Source: Isoetes taiwanensis | Lineage: Eukaryota; Streptophyta; Lycopodiopsida; Isoetales; Isoetaceae | Assembly (NCBI GenBank): GCA_021234155.1 | Contig: JAJEKV010000013.1 | Location: forward strand, 1,439,787 to 1,503,786 | Direction of reading: 5' to 3' | Length of the DNA stretch: 64,000 nt | In this document: one piece after another, positions 12,641-30,549 of the stretch | Numbering within the stretch: the first letter of the stretch is position 1 | Layout of the letters: each line of letters begins with the position of its first letter | Notes under the pieces: generated by a model | The model's input: the letters and a program-made list of their open reading frames with translations, nothing else | The model's database searches: none | Told to the model about the DNA's origin: nothing | Position numbers and translations under genes: made by a program

Positions 12641-13337
12641 GAACGTAAGCTACTGATAATTCACAAAAAATTCACAAAAGTGGACTGGGTTGCCGAGAAT
12701 AAAGTTTTGATTCACCAGATTGCAGTTCATCTTCGGGGCAGAGAAGCATATCTTTAAAAATGGGTCTGCTCTTATTTTTTGTTCATTGTGTATTTTGACT
12801 TAGACATATCAAGACACTTGGTATACCAAGTGACTCCTGGATCTCATACCTATTCGAGCTGGGATAGAAGAGGGCAGCGTAAACTAAATAAAACACTAGT
12901 GAATCCAAATCTCACACACAAAAATCCTTTTCCAGACAGTTATAACAACAACAATACACTCCAACCTTTAGAAATGTAGCACTTTCCCATGGTTGTATTC
13001 TGAGAATGTAATTATCCTTGGCATCAAATTATATTAATTGTTCTTATATTGCATATAGAAGATTAACTCAATTTGTTTCTCTCATAGGGTTAATTAGGAG
13101 GGATGTTCTTAGCCTAAAGTTATTATATTTGTTTTGCATATCAACTTACACATGCATTGATTAATACTTTTTTACTTTGACTTCTTTAGCTACAGTTTGT
13201 CATGAATTCAAGTTTAGCTTGACATTTTTTTTTTACCGTGTTCAAAGGGTGACTTCTACTTCCAACTTTTCTTGCCAAAATCTTCATGGTATAATCTCCA
13301 TACAAAAAATTCAATCGCAAATAACCAGGCGACTTTG
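12641..13337. other. No gene recognised
   Basis: A/T-rich unique sequence. Short ORFs only, none with a recognisable motif. Confidence 0.4.
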
Positions 13338-17970
<4,633 letters not shown>

Positions 17971-18280
17971 TAGATGAAGTTAGAGGTACCTGTATGCATT
18001 AAGCTCCACACATAAGATTGTTCTGGATCACACTTAATTTCATGGAAAGCTCCATTCTTCAGCATTTTGCATACTATAACCCAGATGTCATCTGCTTAAA
18101 CCCTATCATGATGAGGTCTGTCATCTGCTTAAACCCTATCATGATGAGGTCTTGTATCAGATTGTACAATTCCAGAGTCGCAAAGAAATTGTGAAAACAA
18201 ATAGCTTGTATATCAGATATTCTTTATGAAGTGTAATACCATGATATGGATTACAGGCGCGACTTGCTCGGGTTACTATG
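17971..18280 (-). pseudogene. RT C-terminal remnant (family F)
   Basis: Minus strand translation gives ATLELYNLIQDLIMIGFK then DIWVIVCKMLKNGAF, aligning with AAMDLYQLIQLFINNGFK and DIWHTVNRTLKNGIF of element 1. Only about 100 residues of the thumb region remain. A 33-bp tandem duplication (18088-18120 and 18121-18153) lies inside it. No catalytic motifs remain. Confidence 0.7.
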
Positions 18281-18920
18281 CACAAAGGTACAGTTCAATT
18301 TGTGCTATAATCACTTATATGCCCGGCTTGTTTGTTTTGGCCAAAGGCCATACTTTGTTAGTATAATGATACCGAGATTGCTCATATATATCGCATAAAT
18401 CTTCAAAGAAAATTGCATATTTCTGAAAACACACATTTACCTAGAATATGGATGCCTCAAATGAACATTTTGTGCTCATTGGGTATGAGAAGGACCCCAA
18501 GGGCTATTTGTGATCTTGGTGTTACACTTTGATTATCGCGGTTCCGTACCGATTCCTCGTTGGATTGCAGTTGGTCTACAGCTTCTTGTAGTATATTACA
18601 ACATTCTCGATCTCTCGCCATGCCACTGGTTCTTGCCGGGTTGACGAGTCTGCTATTACATAATTTTTATCCTTCATGCTTTCTTCCTGCTCAAAATAGA
18701 AGAATTGTTCAGTATGATATTATAATCTTTTTATTTTTCCATGCAGAAAATCCATATGTTCCATATTTTCGGAAAGTTTATTGTGCTTCTAGAAATACGT
18801 ATCAATCAAAACAAAATTTGACCTGCCAGAAACCTGTTCATGCAAACAGACTTTATTACTTAGAGCAGGATCTCCAAGACTCATACTAGTTGAACTAGCA
18901 TACTGAAGTCAAAGAATATA
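18281..18920 (-). other. Rest of family F internal domain
   Basis: No RT motif recognised. It begins (minus) with the junction TATATATTCTTTGACTTCAG and a stem-loop at 18883-18901 (arms ATGCTAGT/ACTAGTAT with one G-U pair) equivalent to 741-759 of element 1. The ORF at 18560-18889 on the plus strand is antisense and has no motif. Confidence 0.5.
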
Positions 18921-21900
18921 TACTTGCCAAAGCCTTGACCAAAGACTTTGAATTCCAAACCATGGGCTTTGGAACTTATCAGTTCTTAGCCAAAAGGGCC
19001 GAGACAAAACCTTTGAGATCCCGTGATTTATTCCGCGTTAATGCCATGCTTCTGTATTTATCCCTCACGACATTTTTACTGTTGTGCTTAAATCCTTAAA
19101 ATATATGCATATCACATAAATCAAAAAGAGTCTACATCTTAACCTCCTTCATGTTAAGGTCCATTTCCATAAATTATTTCAGTCTACTTCATTTTTCTTT
19201 GTTACAATGTACCATGTCCTTCCATAATATGCTTCTTGTTCTAATATTATTCGTTAATTATATTAATGCAACACATCCTTCCTTCATGTGCTTCCAGTTT
19301 TAATATTTTCCAGTAGTCGCTTCTAATTTAATCAAACCAATAATGGTAATAAGACAAGTTACGCCAAAGAGCTAAAATGATAAAACTTCCCGTGCGGCCA
19401 CAATGTTTTGCTCAAAGCGAGATCGCCACTTGAGGCCTTAGCCTATAGCACAATTAAAATCCAATACCAATATGTATTTTTCCTGCTTTTGACCACCGTT
19501 TTTTACTACGTATCAACAGTGGTATGCAACCAATAAAATAATGCTGCAGTTATGATATTTCATTCCCCTGATGCAATCAGCAAAAATGCATAGATAAGGG
19601 TACTGTATGAACATGATAAACTCTCCACTATAGTTTGAACAGAAATTAAAGCTTAACAGTAGTCTCGTGCCTCAAGATGTCATGTTTATGTGCTCAAAAT
19701 AGAGACATTAGGAGCACGATTTCAGTAAAAAATAGAGAACATGAAGTGGTTACCTTTGCCTTGTAAAGCATAAGATGCAAAACATAACCGTAAAATCAGG
19801 AATGTTTGTATAGTCTCCAAAGATACTACTAGCTTGTACTGCCATGTAACATACACGCCCAAACATCCAAAATACATAGAAATTGGAGATGCAAGACCGG
19901 TTACCAGAACCAAACGCACCAACATTAGCAAAGAAATGGTAATGAGGCAAGGGTTAACAGTAAGCAAAGTGGTCTTGGCATGGCTCATCGCCTTCACCAA
20001 TAATAATTCATTTGTTTACGATTATTCTCGCTCCAATTACTTATTTGCTCTCTATATTCCCAAGAAGAAATACGATCAGAGTCCACTCGCAGGGGATGTC
20101 GATCCCTCCACCAAAGAAGTCCACCATTGTTTAATTATTTAGGAAAAGACATATAATCTCAGCAAATTCACAGCACCAATTATAGGCTAAAATGTTAGGC
20201 CTAGGATATGTCCGATCTTGCAGTCCTTAGCCTGCTAGATACTTAACAATATCAAAATGCTGCCATAATCGCATTAACAGAATAAAGTGCGTTAGAGATC
20301 TATATTCTACATGCATTCATTATTTCAGTTATAATCTCCACCTTTCCACAAAACAACTTGTCTCATGTGTTAGGCAAAATCGAGTGTCATCTGGGTAAAG
20401 GACTTTGGCCCCAGCCATAAATATTTAAGGCAATAGAATTACCTTGGATATTAAGATCATCTGTGCAGATTGCCCTAAAAAACTTTAGAATATTCTCAGA
20501 ACGTGTCTTTTAACTCTATAAGGTATATAAGAGTGTTGCATGTCAGCCAGAACCACAAGCAGAAGCTAGTTCCATGCTATATGCTAACAAAACAACTTAG
20601 TTATCCATAACTTAGAACATACGAAGCCCAAGCAGCTCTGTCTATGCCTTTCAAAGTAGTCTATGCCTTTCAAAGTAGTGTGGAATTTCGTCTAGCCCTT
20701 TAAAAGTAGATTGTTCAATGCAAAAAGCAATGTAATATGGAAACTATCGCTAAGAAAACCCGGTTGAGTTGAAGCTCCTCCGCTTTCTCAAAATCGTCAC
20801 CCAAATGGAACAAGGTCCACAACTTTTTTCAGAAGCAAAGCTAAAGACTATTCGCGTGCCATCCTCATTTGCCTCTTACTTACAGTTTTCGGAGACGAAT
20901 TTGTGCCTTATTTTTCCTTCCATCTTGGCAGCTTGAGCATTGCTGTATTGTATTTTTTCCACTAGCTGGATCTTGTTGGGCGCTCTCTCCATTCGTGAGA
21001 TAGTAGCCAATCTCTATGATGGGCTTAGAAGCAAGAATAGCAAAGGCGCAGTGCATTTTTGCAGATGACACTATGCATCAAATGGAGTTCAGATTTAACA
21101 GAGCAGCCAAAATTGGCAAACCCTAGCCGCTGCTGTAAATCTAAGTGCATGCCAGCTATGCTACAATCAGATGTTCTAAATTAGCTGCTACATTTGGTTC
21201 CCCAGCCAAGGTTTACCGGAGTTCCATGCTGCAAAATGATGGGCTCAAAATTTCCCCTGCTTTTAAACACCAGCATGCCGAAATGAGTTAGGTGTTGCCA
21301 TCATGAGCCGGATCACCAGCATGCCGAAATGAACTGGGTGTTGCCATCATGAGCCGGATTGGTGCAGATCCGATTACCTGTTGCTTTGTGCCCTAAAAAA
21401 AACCAGAGCAGACCATAATCGTAGACTTTTTTGACAAAGCCGGATTTCCAAGTTTTCAATGGTTGGAGACAAAAACCCAGCCGTATACAAGGTTAAAAAT
21501 TACTAACTTGGACACAGCTTCTCTTTAGTGCTATGCCTATATTTAATCCTTAGATGCGCCATTTTTGCATAGGGAGCTTACTTTTCCCCTAGATCCTTAC
21601 CTAAACATCACAAATACTTAAGAGAATTTTATGGGTACAAGGATATATGCCACATGTTAGAGTACAATCTACAAGGTCAAAGTTTCTACCAGGCCATATA
21701 TTGGCCAAAAGATTACTAGAACAATTCATAAGACATATATCTATGCACTAGGCAGATCCTTTGTTAATTTGATCCTTACACGTTTTACTCAAAGGCTTGC
21801 TTACCAGAATAATGCCAAGCACTATTTTTTGCAATTTACCTTTGGTCCTAGGCTCCATATAGCTACAATGTGAAAGCCTGTTGATCGCTACACTTGCATA

Positions 21901-23149
21901 TGCATGAGAATCAACATGTTAGTGTACACTTATTTCTTGACCCAAATGGTCTAGAGCATAGACATGGTCCTAAGCCTAGGGAGTCAGAGTCACAAATATG
22001 CAAATTGTTGTGTTATGACCACCCACATAATAGTTTATCTGGTATAATCATCCATGCACTTACCAAATGTTCATGATGCCATGTTTCTTCTATGTGCCAC
22101 CTGTGGAAAGACCAGCTAGACTGCTGTATCATGCACATGGTGCGAATTCAAGTAACAAAATGCATTATCCTGTCAAACCAATTTCACATAAGGGGAACCC
22201 ATATGATAAGCATGCGTAGCTTTAGCCCCATTCATGTATTGAAACAAGCTTATCAATAACGATAGACCACATGAATTAATACGATAGACCACATGAATTC
22301 TTTTTGTGGACCATACAAATTGTGCATCTAAAATATCCAAACACAAGAGACATATCTTGCACTCGCAAAACTTTTGTTAATTTTTACCAAGATATCTTAC
22401 CCTGTGTTTGCTCACCGTAATAATGCCAATGTATTATTTTTTTGCAATTTACCTTGTGCCCTAGGCTTCATATTGTCACCATGTTGCGGTGCCATTGATT
22501 GCCACATGTGCAAAATGTAATTGGGTCAAATCGTTATGGTTATGAGCATGGTACTCTTATGGTAAGTAATTACACCTTGACTCCATGCCCATGTATATGT
22601 GTAGTGAGCAAAGAGGATAGGATAACCCCCTCTCATTAGTATAGTTGAGCACATAAATATGTCCCGTGATCATTTTCTTCATAAACACTCTATTTTACCT
22701 CAATATCTTAAAGTTTTTGCTATTTTTGCTCGTTCAATGCCTTTGCCAAGATAACTTACCCACTAATGTTACCATTAACGTCCATGTTTCCTGCACACTA
22801 GCATATCAGTTTTTCACACTTACGAAGGGATAAATCACTTTTGGCTGCTGCAGTGCTTTGCTGAGACTAGTCCCAAAGATACTACAATTATAGGCTATAA
22901 GGCCAACTCCTAAGGCAGAACACAATTTTAGCACCATATGTGGCATGAATTGTTTTCATACATACTTAATGATAGCACCTTGTCATTTGGTACTGGAGCT
23001 TGTCATGTCCTGCAGAACCCTGTTACTTAAATTATTAGTTAACTCAATTATCTTCGGTCAAGCCATCAGTGCAGACAAACTGAGGCTATCGAAGGAAAGG
23101 TTTTTAACTTAACTTCTACCTTTTTACTGGGCAAAACCAGCTGTTAATT

Positions 23150-23151
<2 letters not shown>
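18921..23151 (-). repeat. Family F long repeat, copy 2 (4.2 kb)
   Basis: Second copy of 13525-17735. It continues on the left into the internal domain and is bounded on the right by (TA)n. It has more apparent indels at CNG sites than copy 1 (for example 19355-19400 and 20800-20850). Confidence 0.9.
20760..20992 (-). pseudogene. Small acidic protein homologue, second copy
   Basis: Duplicate of 15349-15576 in the second long repeat. Same start and same in-frame TAA, plus additional indels around 20830-20850 where copy 1 has clean GCAGCAGCA codons. Those indels look like basecalling damage at CNG motifs. Confidence 0.5.

Positions 23152-23201
<50 letters not shown>
23152..23201. repeat. (TA)n microsatellite, 50 bp
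   Basis: TA repeat between family F long repeat copy 2 and the next internal-domain fragment. Confidence 0.99.
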
Positions 23202-23203
<2 letters not shown>

Positions 23204-23610
23204 ATAAAAGCTAAATCCTACCACCTACCGGAAGGCAGAGTAGAACCCTAGAATCTATAAGGACAAGAGGATCCCTATATTCTAGGGATCCCCCTGCCAA
23301 CTGTACTAAGAAGTTTAAGCTGAAGGAACATAAGGAAGTACCTGTATTTCTTAAGTTCTAGACGCAAGATTGAGAGGTTGAACTTAAGTCCTGGAAAAAC
23401 TCCCTTTGTGAGAGTTCTGTTGACAGTATGCCAAATGTCATCTCTTTTAAAGCCCTTGCTGCAGAACAATTGTACCAGACTGTTCAAGTCCTCTGCTGCT
23501 CTAGCTGGATCGTTGTGTACATAAAGGTAGGGTAGAATTTGTGACACGATCACATTTCTTGCCATCTGATAGGGTCTGCAGCCATTAGCATAGCATAATA
23601 TGTTGGACAC
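23202..23610 (-). pseudogene. RT C-terminal fragment with 3' tail, closest to element 1
   Basis: A 111-codon minus frame (23275-23610) reads ANGCRPYQMARNVIVSQILP and GFKRDDIWHTVNRTLTKG, closely matching element 1 residues just after motif C/D. Downstream on the minus strand are the stem GGATCCCTA-gaata-TAGGGATCC and CCGGTAGGTGGTAGG, then (TA)n. The upstream RT is missing: homology stops near 23600. It is a 5'-truncated relic of an element 1-like copy, not of the more diverged F type. Confidence 0.8.
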
Positions 23611-24367
23611 ATAATGTGGACTTATAATCCATGGACTGGTTTAATCCATGGCATAGGGCAGATAACATTAGGTTTAGGGAGTTTTTTTTGGCTGGAGCAT
23701 TATCCACCCTGGAACATGGTTAATTTGAAGGGGCATTAATTGCCTTCATCCTTGCATGTCCAAGTGAGCATCTAATAGTGCAACAAAAAAGGTTGCATAC
23801 ACTTGCCCTAATTTGGGTATATCCTAACCCCTATGGTATGAATTATGGATTGAAATGATAAGGTGTGAAGGATAAATATTGATGAGCATTTTCTAACCCC
23901 TAGCAGTTAAATTAAGGATGGATTAAATTAAGATTATAATTACAGGCCAATGGTTGGTGGGAATACGAATATGAAGTTGTAGCATAGGTCAGGTATTGGG
24001 GGATGATAGGGGCAAATATCCCAAGGTATAAAATGACTATGGGTATTATGGCGTTTATATGGGCACTTGGTAACTTATGCTCGAAATATGTTACACTTAA
24101 TTAACTAATATTGTTCAATAGTACTTACACCAACAGTTTTGTTGGCTAACTCTAATTTGAAAGGTTAAACTATTATATGGTTACATGATCTCTAAGGGCT
24201 CCCTCTTTAGGGTCCAATAAATTCAGTAGTCTTATTTAGTTAGGTTAAGGCTATTTGAATGTCTAGTCAAGTAGAGGCTTGGTTAGGCTGTATCTTTAAA
24301 CCGTATCCTGGGGCCTGTGTCAGTCTGGATTAAACCTTCAAGTTCTACATGAACCGAGTCAACCATT

Positions 24368-24370
<3 letters not shown>
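23611..24370. other. No gene recognised
   Basis: Unique A/T-rich sequence between the RT fragment and the next (TA)n. No ORF with motifs and no match noticed elsewhere in the window. Confidence 0.4.

Positions 24371-24460
<90 letters not shown>
24371..24460. repeat. (TA)n microsatellite, 90 bp
   Basis: Pure TA repeat at the left edge of repeat G1. Confidence 0.99.
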
Positions 24461-24462
<2 letters not shown>

Positions 24463-25519
24463 AGAGATTTAACACGTCCTACGGCGCATTGTCGTGCTTT
24501 AGGTAACCAACGATTCTACTGAGATTCTCTTGTGATTCCTCTATATTCTTCAACATTCTATGTACTATATTTAGCATTCATGAATATTCCCCTAGATTCT
24601 CTTAGGAGGTGCTTACCCATGAGCATTTAGAACCTTCCAAAATAAACTATTTTGGATCCAGGCAACATTTCTAAAACACTTTCTATTTTTTAGGCTTACC
24701 TTGAGCATCTAGACCATTTTTTTTTTCAAGATTTATCTTGCACACCTTTATTATGAAACATTTTAGAACATTCTATTGTGGCTCTCGCAGAAAATCTTAA
24801 AAAAACTCTAAGACTTCATCAAGATTTTCTTAGATTCAACTAGATTTTAAGAGATTCCCTTAGACTTGTAAATATCTTCCTAGATTCTCTTACAATTTAT
24901 GAGATTTCCTTAGATTCCCTTTTAATTCTCCCCGATTCCCTTACATTCTAGAAATTTCTAGAACATTCTAGAACTTAGGAACATTACGGAAACTTTCAAA
25001 ACATCCTAGAACTTTTTTCGGAAGTATTTCCTATTTCCTTACTAGAATGTTATATTCTATTTTATCTTAATTAGGATATTACCCTTAAGTATCTTTGAAA
25101 CATAAATTATTCATAGAATTAATGCTTGGTCTAGTGGTTAGAATGGGGGGTTGGGGGGTTAATGATCAGGGTTCGAATCTCTCTAATAACATAAAAAATT
25201 TTAAAAGCCTTTCCTTAAAAGTTGTTGAAAATACCAAGGCCCGAGCATGCAATGTGAGCCGTAGGATCTTGGACCAAGGATTATGATCAATCTGGACTGT
25301 AGGATCATGTAGGATATATCTAAAGCAACGTGAGCCGTCGGATCTCGGACCGACGGTCAGGATCAGATCAATCTGCACCGTAGGACCGCGGTACACATAT
25401 ATTATATGTAAACTCCCAAGCCATCTCGGCCGTAGGATACGTCCCAAAGCCACGTGAGCCGTCGGATCTCGAATGGACGGTCGGATAAGCGCGACAAACA
25501 TAAGAACATATATAGATCA
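24461..25519 (+). repeat. Repeat G1 (TA-bounded repeat with SINE-like core)
   Basis: Starts AGATTTAACACGTCCTACG after (TA)n. It runs through a stretch of degenerate TTCTAGAACATTCTAG/AGATTCCCTTAGATT units, a tRNA-like Pol III head (25127-25180), and a block of repeated GCCGTAGGATC modules. It ends GCGCGACAAACATAAGAACATATATA into (TA)n. Related copies: G2, G3 (inverted), G4. G1 is the shortest. No protein-coding capacity; the ORFs across the GTAGGATC block are just translated repeats. Confidence 0.8.
25127..25180 (+). promoter_or_regulatory. tRNA-derived Pol III promoter (SINE head) in G1
   Basis: A box TGGTCTAGTGG (25127-25137) and B box GGTTCGAATCT (25170-25180), one base off consensus. Spacing fits an internal Pol III promoter. 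Followed by ATAACATAAAAAATTTTA, conserved in all four copies. Confidence 0.8.
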
Positions 25520-25539
25520 GATATATATATATATATATA
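25520..25539. repeat. Short (TA)n
   Basis: TA tract joining repeat G1 to LTR copy A. Confidence 0.95.
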
Positions 25540-25920
25540 CTCTATCTTTTCACTAGGATCTAATCTAGCAAAGACTTACTACTACTAACTTGGTCACTCG
25601 ACCGAAGCTAGAGAGAGTCTGTCCTGGCACTACCCAGGCTCTAGTCCACAAGAGTCCCACACGAAAGTAAAATACGCTCTAAATACAACCAGATATTTCA
25701 ATATTTTTGTTTTATCAATATTTCTTTAATATAGAAAGTACATACTAGACTTTGCAAGTGAAAAGTGTACAATAACTTCCCTTTATAGTCATAGCAGTAT
25801 TTATGTCTTGGTTGATCAAGATCACTGTCAATGTACGACTTGTGATGAAATTCCAACTTCTTTCATGTAAACGACAACCTAGGAAGCAAATTGGAGACAA
25901 TTGGAGGAGAGAACCCGTAC

Positions 25921-26413
25921 CTGCAGCCAATCATGCAAACGTTAGCAGTAATCCGGTAACGATGCAAGGGCCAAAAGGTACATTGGGTCTCTCAGTTTAT
26001 CACTGATCACCAATTGTATCCTTTTGCCCTGTGTAAACATTAACAAGAAAGATAGATGGAATCAAAGCTTGAGATTATTCATAGCTTAAGTTTTGAGATA
26101 GTATAATCAGTTATAATCATAAAGCAAATCCTGCTAAAGGCATGTTCCTGAATTAAGCTCGAAGCTTAACAACCACTTTAAAAATGGTTTAGCATGCTAT
26201 TATCCAGCCTATGTATTTATAAGATTAACTCCAAGGCATTAAAATTATGCCAATACTTCTTATAGTAGTTAATCCAAAAAGCCAAAGATAGCATAATTAG
26301 TTAAAAACATATGCACAGATCATTGTTTCGTATAACAAGAATATAGAACACATCTAGTATTAATATGTGATCTCATCCTCTAATGAGCAAATTAATGCAA
26401 ATAAATTCCAAAC
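25921..26413 (-). other. Intron 2 in LTR copy A
   Basis: Absent from copies B and C at the junction AAATCAG|GTACGGG. Minus strand starts GTTTGG and ends GGCTGCAG. The same intron in copy D is 33993-34486. Confidence 0.85.
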
Positions 26414-26582
26414 CTGATTTGCAGCTTCTCAAATATCTGCTTCTTGTTAAACATTGTCATCATTAGCCATTTATAAGGCCATAGCGTGTTTGCTTTTAGG
26501 GAGAAGAACTGCTCCATCAAATTTGTGTGCAATCCAAGAAGCCATAATACGCCAAATTTGTGTCTTGTTATGACTTCCAGAT

Positions 26583-26930
26583 CTGTGCCTTGCCAAAGCA
26601 ACCACTATTTCATGACAAGAAAAACAATAATAATAATAATAAGAGCAAAGAAATGTTTCTTGATGCTTTGCTACTACTATCAACGGTTAAGAGGATAGAT
26701 CATATCCTAAATGAATGTCATGACCATGAATGCATAAGATTATGGCATGAAAATCATCGGTATTCAAATAAACTATATCTGTGTCTTGCCATGACTGTCT
26801 GACCTGTGTCTTGCCAGAACAACTACTATTTCATGACAAAAAGAACAATAATAATAACAATAAGATGAGCAAACAAATGTTTCTTGATGCTTTGCCACTG
26901 CAATCAAATAGTTCAGAGAATAGACCATAC
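26583..26930 (-). other. Intron 1 in LTR copy A
   Basis: Absent from copies B and C at the precise junction CACTGAG|ATCTGG. Minus strand starts GTATGG and ends GCACAG. The same intron in copy D is 34656-35003. Confidence 0.85.
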
Positions 26931-28108
26931 CTCAGTGATGTATCCAAATAGCAGATCTACCATGCCTAATATCGGCCATGGCAAAGAATCAGAGCCAGTT
27001 TTTGGCTACAAAAAGCAAATTCAAAATGCATCCAAAAGGCAAATTCGAAATGCATTTGAGCTTCCAGATAATGCAACTCTTCTTTGGATTTCGAAATGCA
27101 TATATGCTTCTTCGGGATAATACCGATTTTTACCGCAAACAGGGAATATCGGGATCGCCAAGTGGAGCTTTAGAGTAACCATAGCATATCATGATCTGTA
27201 GAAAAGGCTAAGCTACCACAAGTCGGCCGTTTGAGCTAGAACCTGGCCGTCCACAAGCCCTAAATAATAATATTGAAAACCGTCATATTTTTGCCTTAGA
27301 TATTTCTATGGGCACATTTTTATGATAATAGACCATGCCCCAATATTAAATCAAGGTCACGACCTGTTTCTTTCCTTAGAAAGCCATGTTTCCGATCTCC
27401 TTCAACATTTTTGCAAATGCGGCTACATGCACCGTCCATACAACCTAACAATAGGTGTAGATGCAATAATAAACACCATAAATGGCATCAAGTTAAAGTT
27501 ATGGGAAAGTGAGCTTTTCACTTGTTCCCATTAAATGCTATAAGGCATGTCATAAGCCAATAAATATGAAAAATAATTAAGAGTGTCATACCTTATTGAT
27601 GTAGTGCATGCCACGTTTTCATAAGCATCATTATGTGATTCCAACCTTTTATTGTACCATTTTGCACCTTTGAATAAATCAAGGCCACAAATATACTTGA
27701 CCACAAATATATTTGGACCACTTTCCTTTACTCCAATAAAGTATGAAACCATACTATTGTAACCTTGGCCAAATTGAACCTAGGGCCAAATAGGATCTTA
27801 GACATATTATGCAACCAAATTGCACTCAAAGTTTTAGTCTCTCTCTCATATTTTGTAAGAATATGAAAAAAGCCTATGCTTAGGCAGTGGCAACGGGTAT
27901 AAGGAGCTTCCCACCCAGGTCAAGTGGAGCTGGGGGAGCTTTCCACTATTCTAGGCTCATTGGGATATCTGAGAGCTATGCAAAGAGCTCCAGATAATAC
28001 ATAGCTCTAGTGTTATGAGCATATTTTGTGGGAGTTCAAGACTTTCAAATCATCTTGAGCTCTGCAAGCTGTATCTAGCTCTTGTGTTTCAGCCAGCCAC
28101 AGCCTATT

Positions 28109-28137
28109 ATATATATTTATATTTATATATATATATA
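28109..28137. repeat. Short A/T tract with TATATTTATAT
   Basis: TA-rich boundary between LTR A and the first internal domain. Near-identical tracts at 30520-30549 and 32931-32954. Confidence 0.9.
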
Positions 28138-28786
28138 TAGCACCTACCTCCTACCGCAGGAAGTAGAGTCCTGAATGCAAATTTAGCATGTGTAATGCTA
28201 GGTAACATAGGGAACCTAGCATTTATGCTAGGACCCTACATTACCTGTAAGCAAATAGAATTTGAAAGATAAAGTATATAGCTGATATTCATACCTTAGT
28301 GGTCTTCACAGAGTTTCAAGAAGCCCAATATTTTTATTTTCTTGAACCATAGAATTTTGTCATCATTCTGTGGCCCCAACTGAGTCATCTACAAAAAGTG
28401 CAAGTTAACGAGTAGCAAACAATTAATGTCAAAAATAAAAGTAGAGAAGTAATCATGAGTAGGTTCTCGGGTCATCTCTTTCATACACTTGTACAAGAGG
28501 ACTAGTTTCCTAAGCCCCAAAGTACACATGCAATCATGAGAAAAAAGTTCAATAAAATAGTTCCAGAGATATACATTAATAAATTAATGCAGAATGGTGT
28601 CACAAGAGTATTATTGTAAAGGATATCTCATTTCATGTCCCTGTACAAGAGGACTAGTTTCCTAAATCCCAAAATACAGAAGCAATCATGAGATGTGTAA
28701 TGTGAACAGTCTAATCATAGTCTATTCATGTGGACTCAAGAGGATAGAGTCTCATGTCCTAGAACATGAAAACAGAAGTTTCAGCA
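28138..28786 (-). other. Internal domain between LTR A and LTR B, non-coding, structured ends
   Basis: Minus strand starts TATATATGCTGAAAC, then the stem-loop TCATGT/ACATGA (28752-28769), and ends with a tail in which ATGCTAGGT (RC of 28214-28222) can pair either with CCTAGCAT (RC of 28225-28232) or ACCTAGCAT (RC of 28195-28203), followed by CTACTTCCTGCGGTAGGAGG and (TA)n. No ORF of note. Copies: 30550-31198 and 32955-33604. Confidence 0.7.
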
Positions 28787-30519
28787 TATATACTCTATCT
28801 TTTCACTAGGATCTAATCTAGCAAAGACTTACTACTACTAACTTGGTCACTCGACCGAAGCTAGAGAGAGTCTGTCCTGGCACTACCCAGGCTCTAGTCC
28901 ACAAGAGTCCCACACGAAAGTAAAATACGCTCTAAATACAACCAGATATTTCAATATTTTTGTTTTATCAATATTTCTTTAATATAGAAAGTACATACTA
29001 GACTTTGCAAGTGAAAAGTGTACAATAACTTCCCTTTATAGTCATAGCAGTATTTATGTCTTGGTTGATCAAGATCACTGTCAATGTACGACTTGTGATG
29101 AAATTCCAACTTCTTTCATGTAAACGACAACCTAGGAAGCAAATTGGAGACAATTGGAGGAGAGAACCCGTACCTGATTTGCAGCTTCTCAAATATCTGC
29201 TTCTTGTTAAACATTGTCATCATTAGCCATTTATAAGGCCATAGCGTGTTTGCTTTTAGGGAGAAGAACTGCTCCATCAAATTTGTGTGCAATCCAAGAA
29301 GCCATAATACGCCAAATTTGTGTCTTGTTATGACTTCCAGATCTCAGTGATGTATCCAAATAGCAGATCTACCATGCCTAATATCGGCCATGGCAAAGAA
29401 TCAGAGCCAGTTTTTGGCTACAAAAAGCAAATTCAAAATGCATCCAAAAGGCAAATTCGAAATGCATTTGAGCTTCCAGATAATGCAACTCTTTTGGATT
29501 TCGAAATGCATATATGCTTCTTCCGGATAATACAGATTTTCGGCTGCAACAGGGGAATATATCAGATCGCCAAGTGGAGCTTTAGAGTAACCATAGCATA
29601 TCATGATCTGTAGAAAAGGCTAAGCTACCACAAGTCGGCCGTTTGAGCGCTAGAACTGGCCGTCCACAAGCCCTAAATAATAATATTGAAAACCGTCATA
29701 TTTTTGCCTTAGATATTTCTATGGGCACATTTTTATGATAATAGACCATGCCCCAATATTAAATCAAGGTCACGACCTGTTTCTTTCCTTAGAAAGCCAT
29801 GTTTCCGATCTCCTTCAACATTTTTGCAAATGCGGCTACATGCACCGTCCATACAACCTAACAATAGGTGTAGATGCAATAATAAACACCATAAATGGCA
29901 TCAAGTTAAAGTTATGGGAAAGTGAGCTTTTCACTTGTTCCCATTAAATGCTATAAGGCATGTCATAAGCCAATAAATATGAAAAATAATTAAGAGTGTC
30001 ATACCTTATTGATGTAGTGCATGCCACGTTTTCATAAGCATCATTATGTGATTCCAACCTTTATTGTACCATTTTGCACCTTGGAATAAATCAAGGCCAC
30101 AAATATACTTGACCACAAATATATTTGGACCACTTTCCTTTACTCCAATAAAGTATGAAACCATACTATTGTAACCTTGGCCAAATTGAACCTAGGGCCA
30201 AATAGGATCTTAGACATATTATGCAACCAAATTGCACTCAAAGTTTTAGTCTCTCTCTCATATTTTGTAAGAATATGAAAAAAGCCTATGCTTAGGCAGT
30301 GGCAACGGGTATAAGGAGCTTCCCACCGGTCAAGTGGAGCTGGGGAGCTTTCCACTATTCTAGGCTCAGTGGGATATCTGAGAGCTATGCAAAGAGCTCC
30401 GGATAATACATAGCTCTAGTGTTATGAGCATATTTTGTGGGAGTTCAAGACTTTCAAATCATCTTGAGCTCGCAAAGTCGTATCTAGCTCTTGTGTTTTG
30501 AGCCGACCCAATGACCTAT
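28787..30519 (-). repeat. LTR copy B (spliced form)
   Basis: Matches copy A over its length but lacks both introns exactly at GT-AG borders (junctions at 29173/29174 and 29342/29343). No other large deletion. This is the signature of reverse transcription of a spliced minus-strand transcript. Confidence 0.9.
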
Positions 30520-30549
30520 TATATATATTTATATTTATATATATATATA

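Larger units (their letters stand above)
25540..28108 (-). repeat. LTR copy A (unspliced form)
   Basis: Contains both introns relative to B and C: 26583-26930 (348 bp; minus strand GTATGG...GCACAG) and 25921-26413 (493 bp; minus GTTTGG...CTGCAG). The exon between them (26414-26582) is open over most of its length on the minus strand (HKFGVLWLLGLHTNLMEQFF), but a stop just upstream prevents a longer frame. The protein is not recognised. The left end runs straight into (TA)n, with no internal domain. Confidence 0.9.
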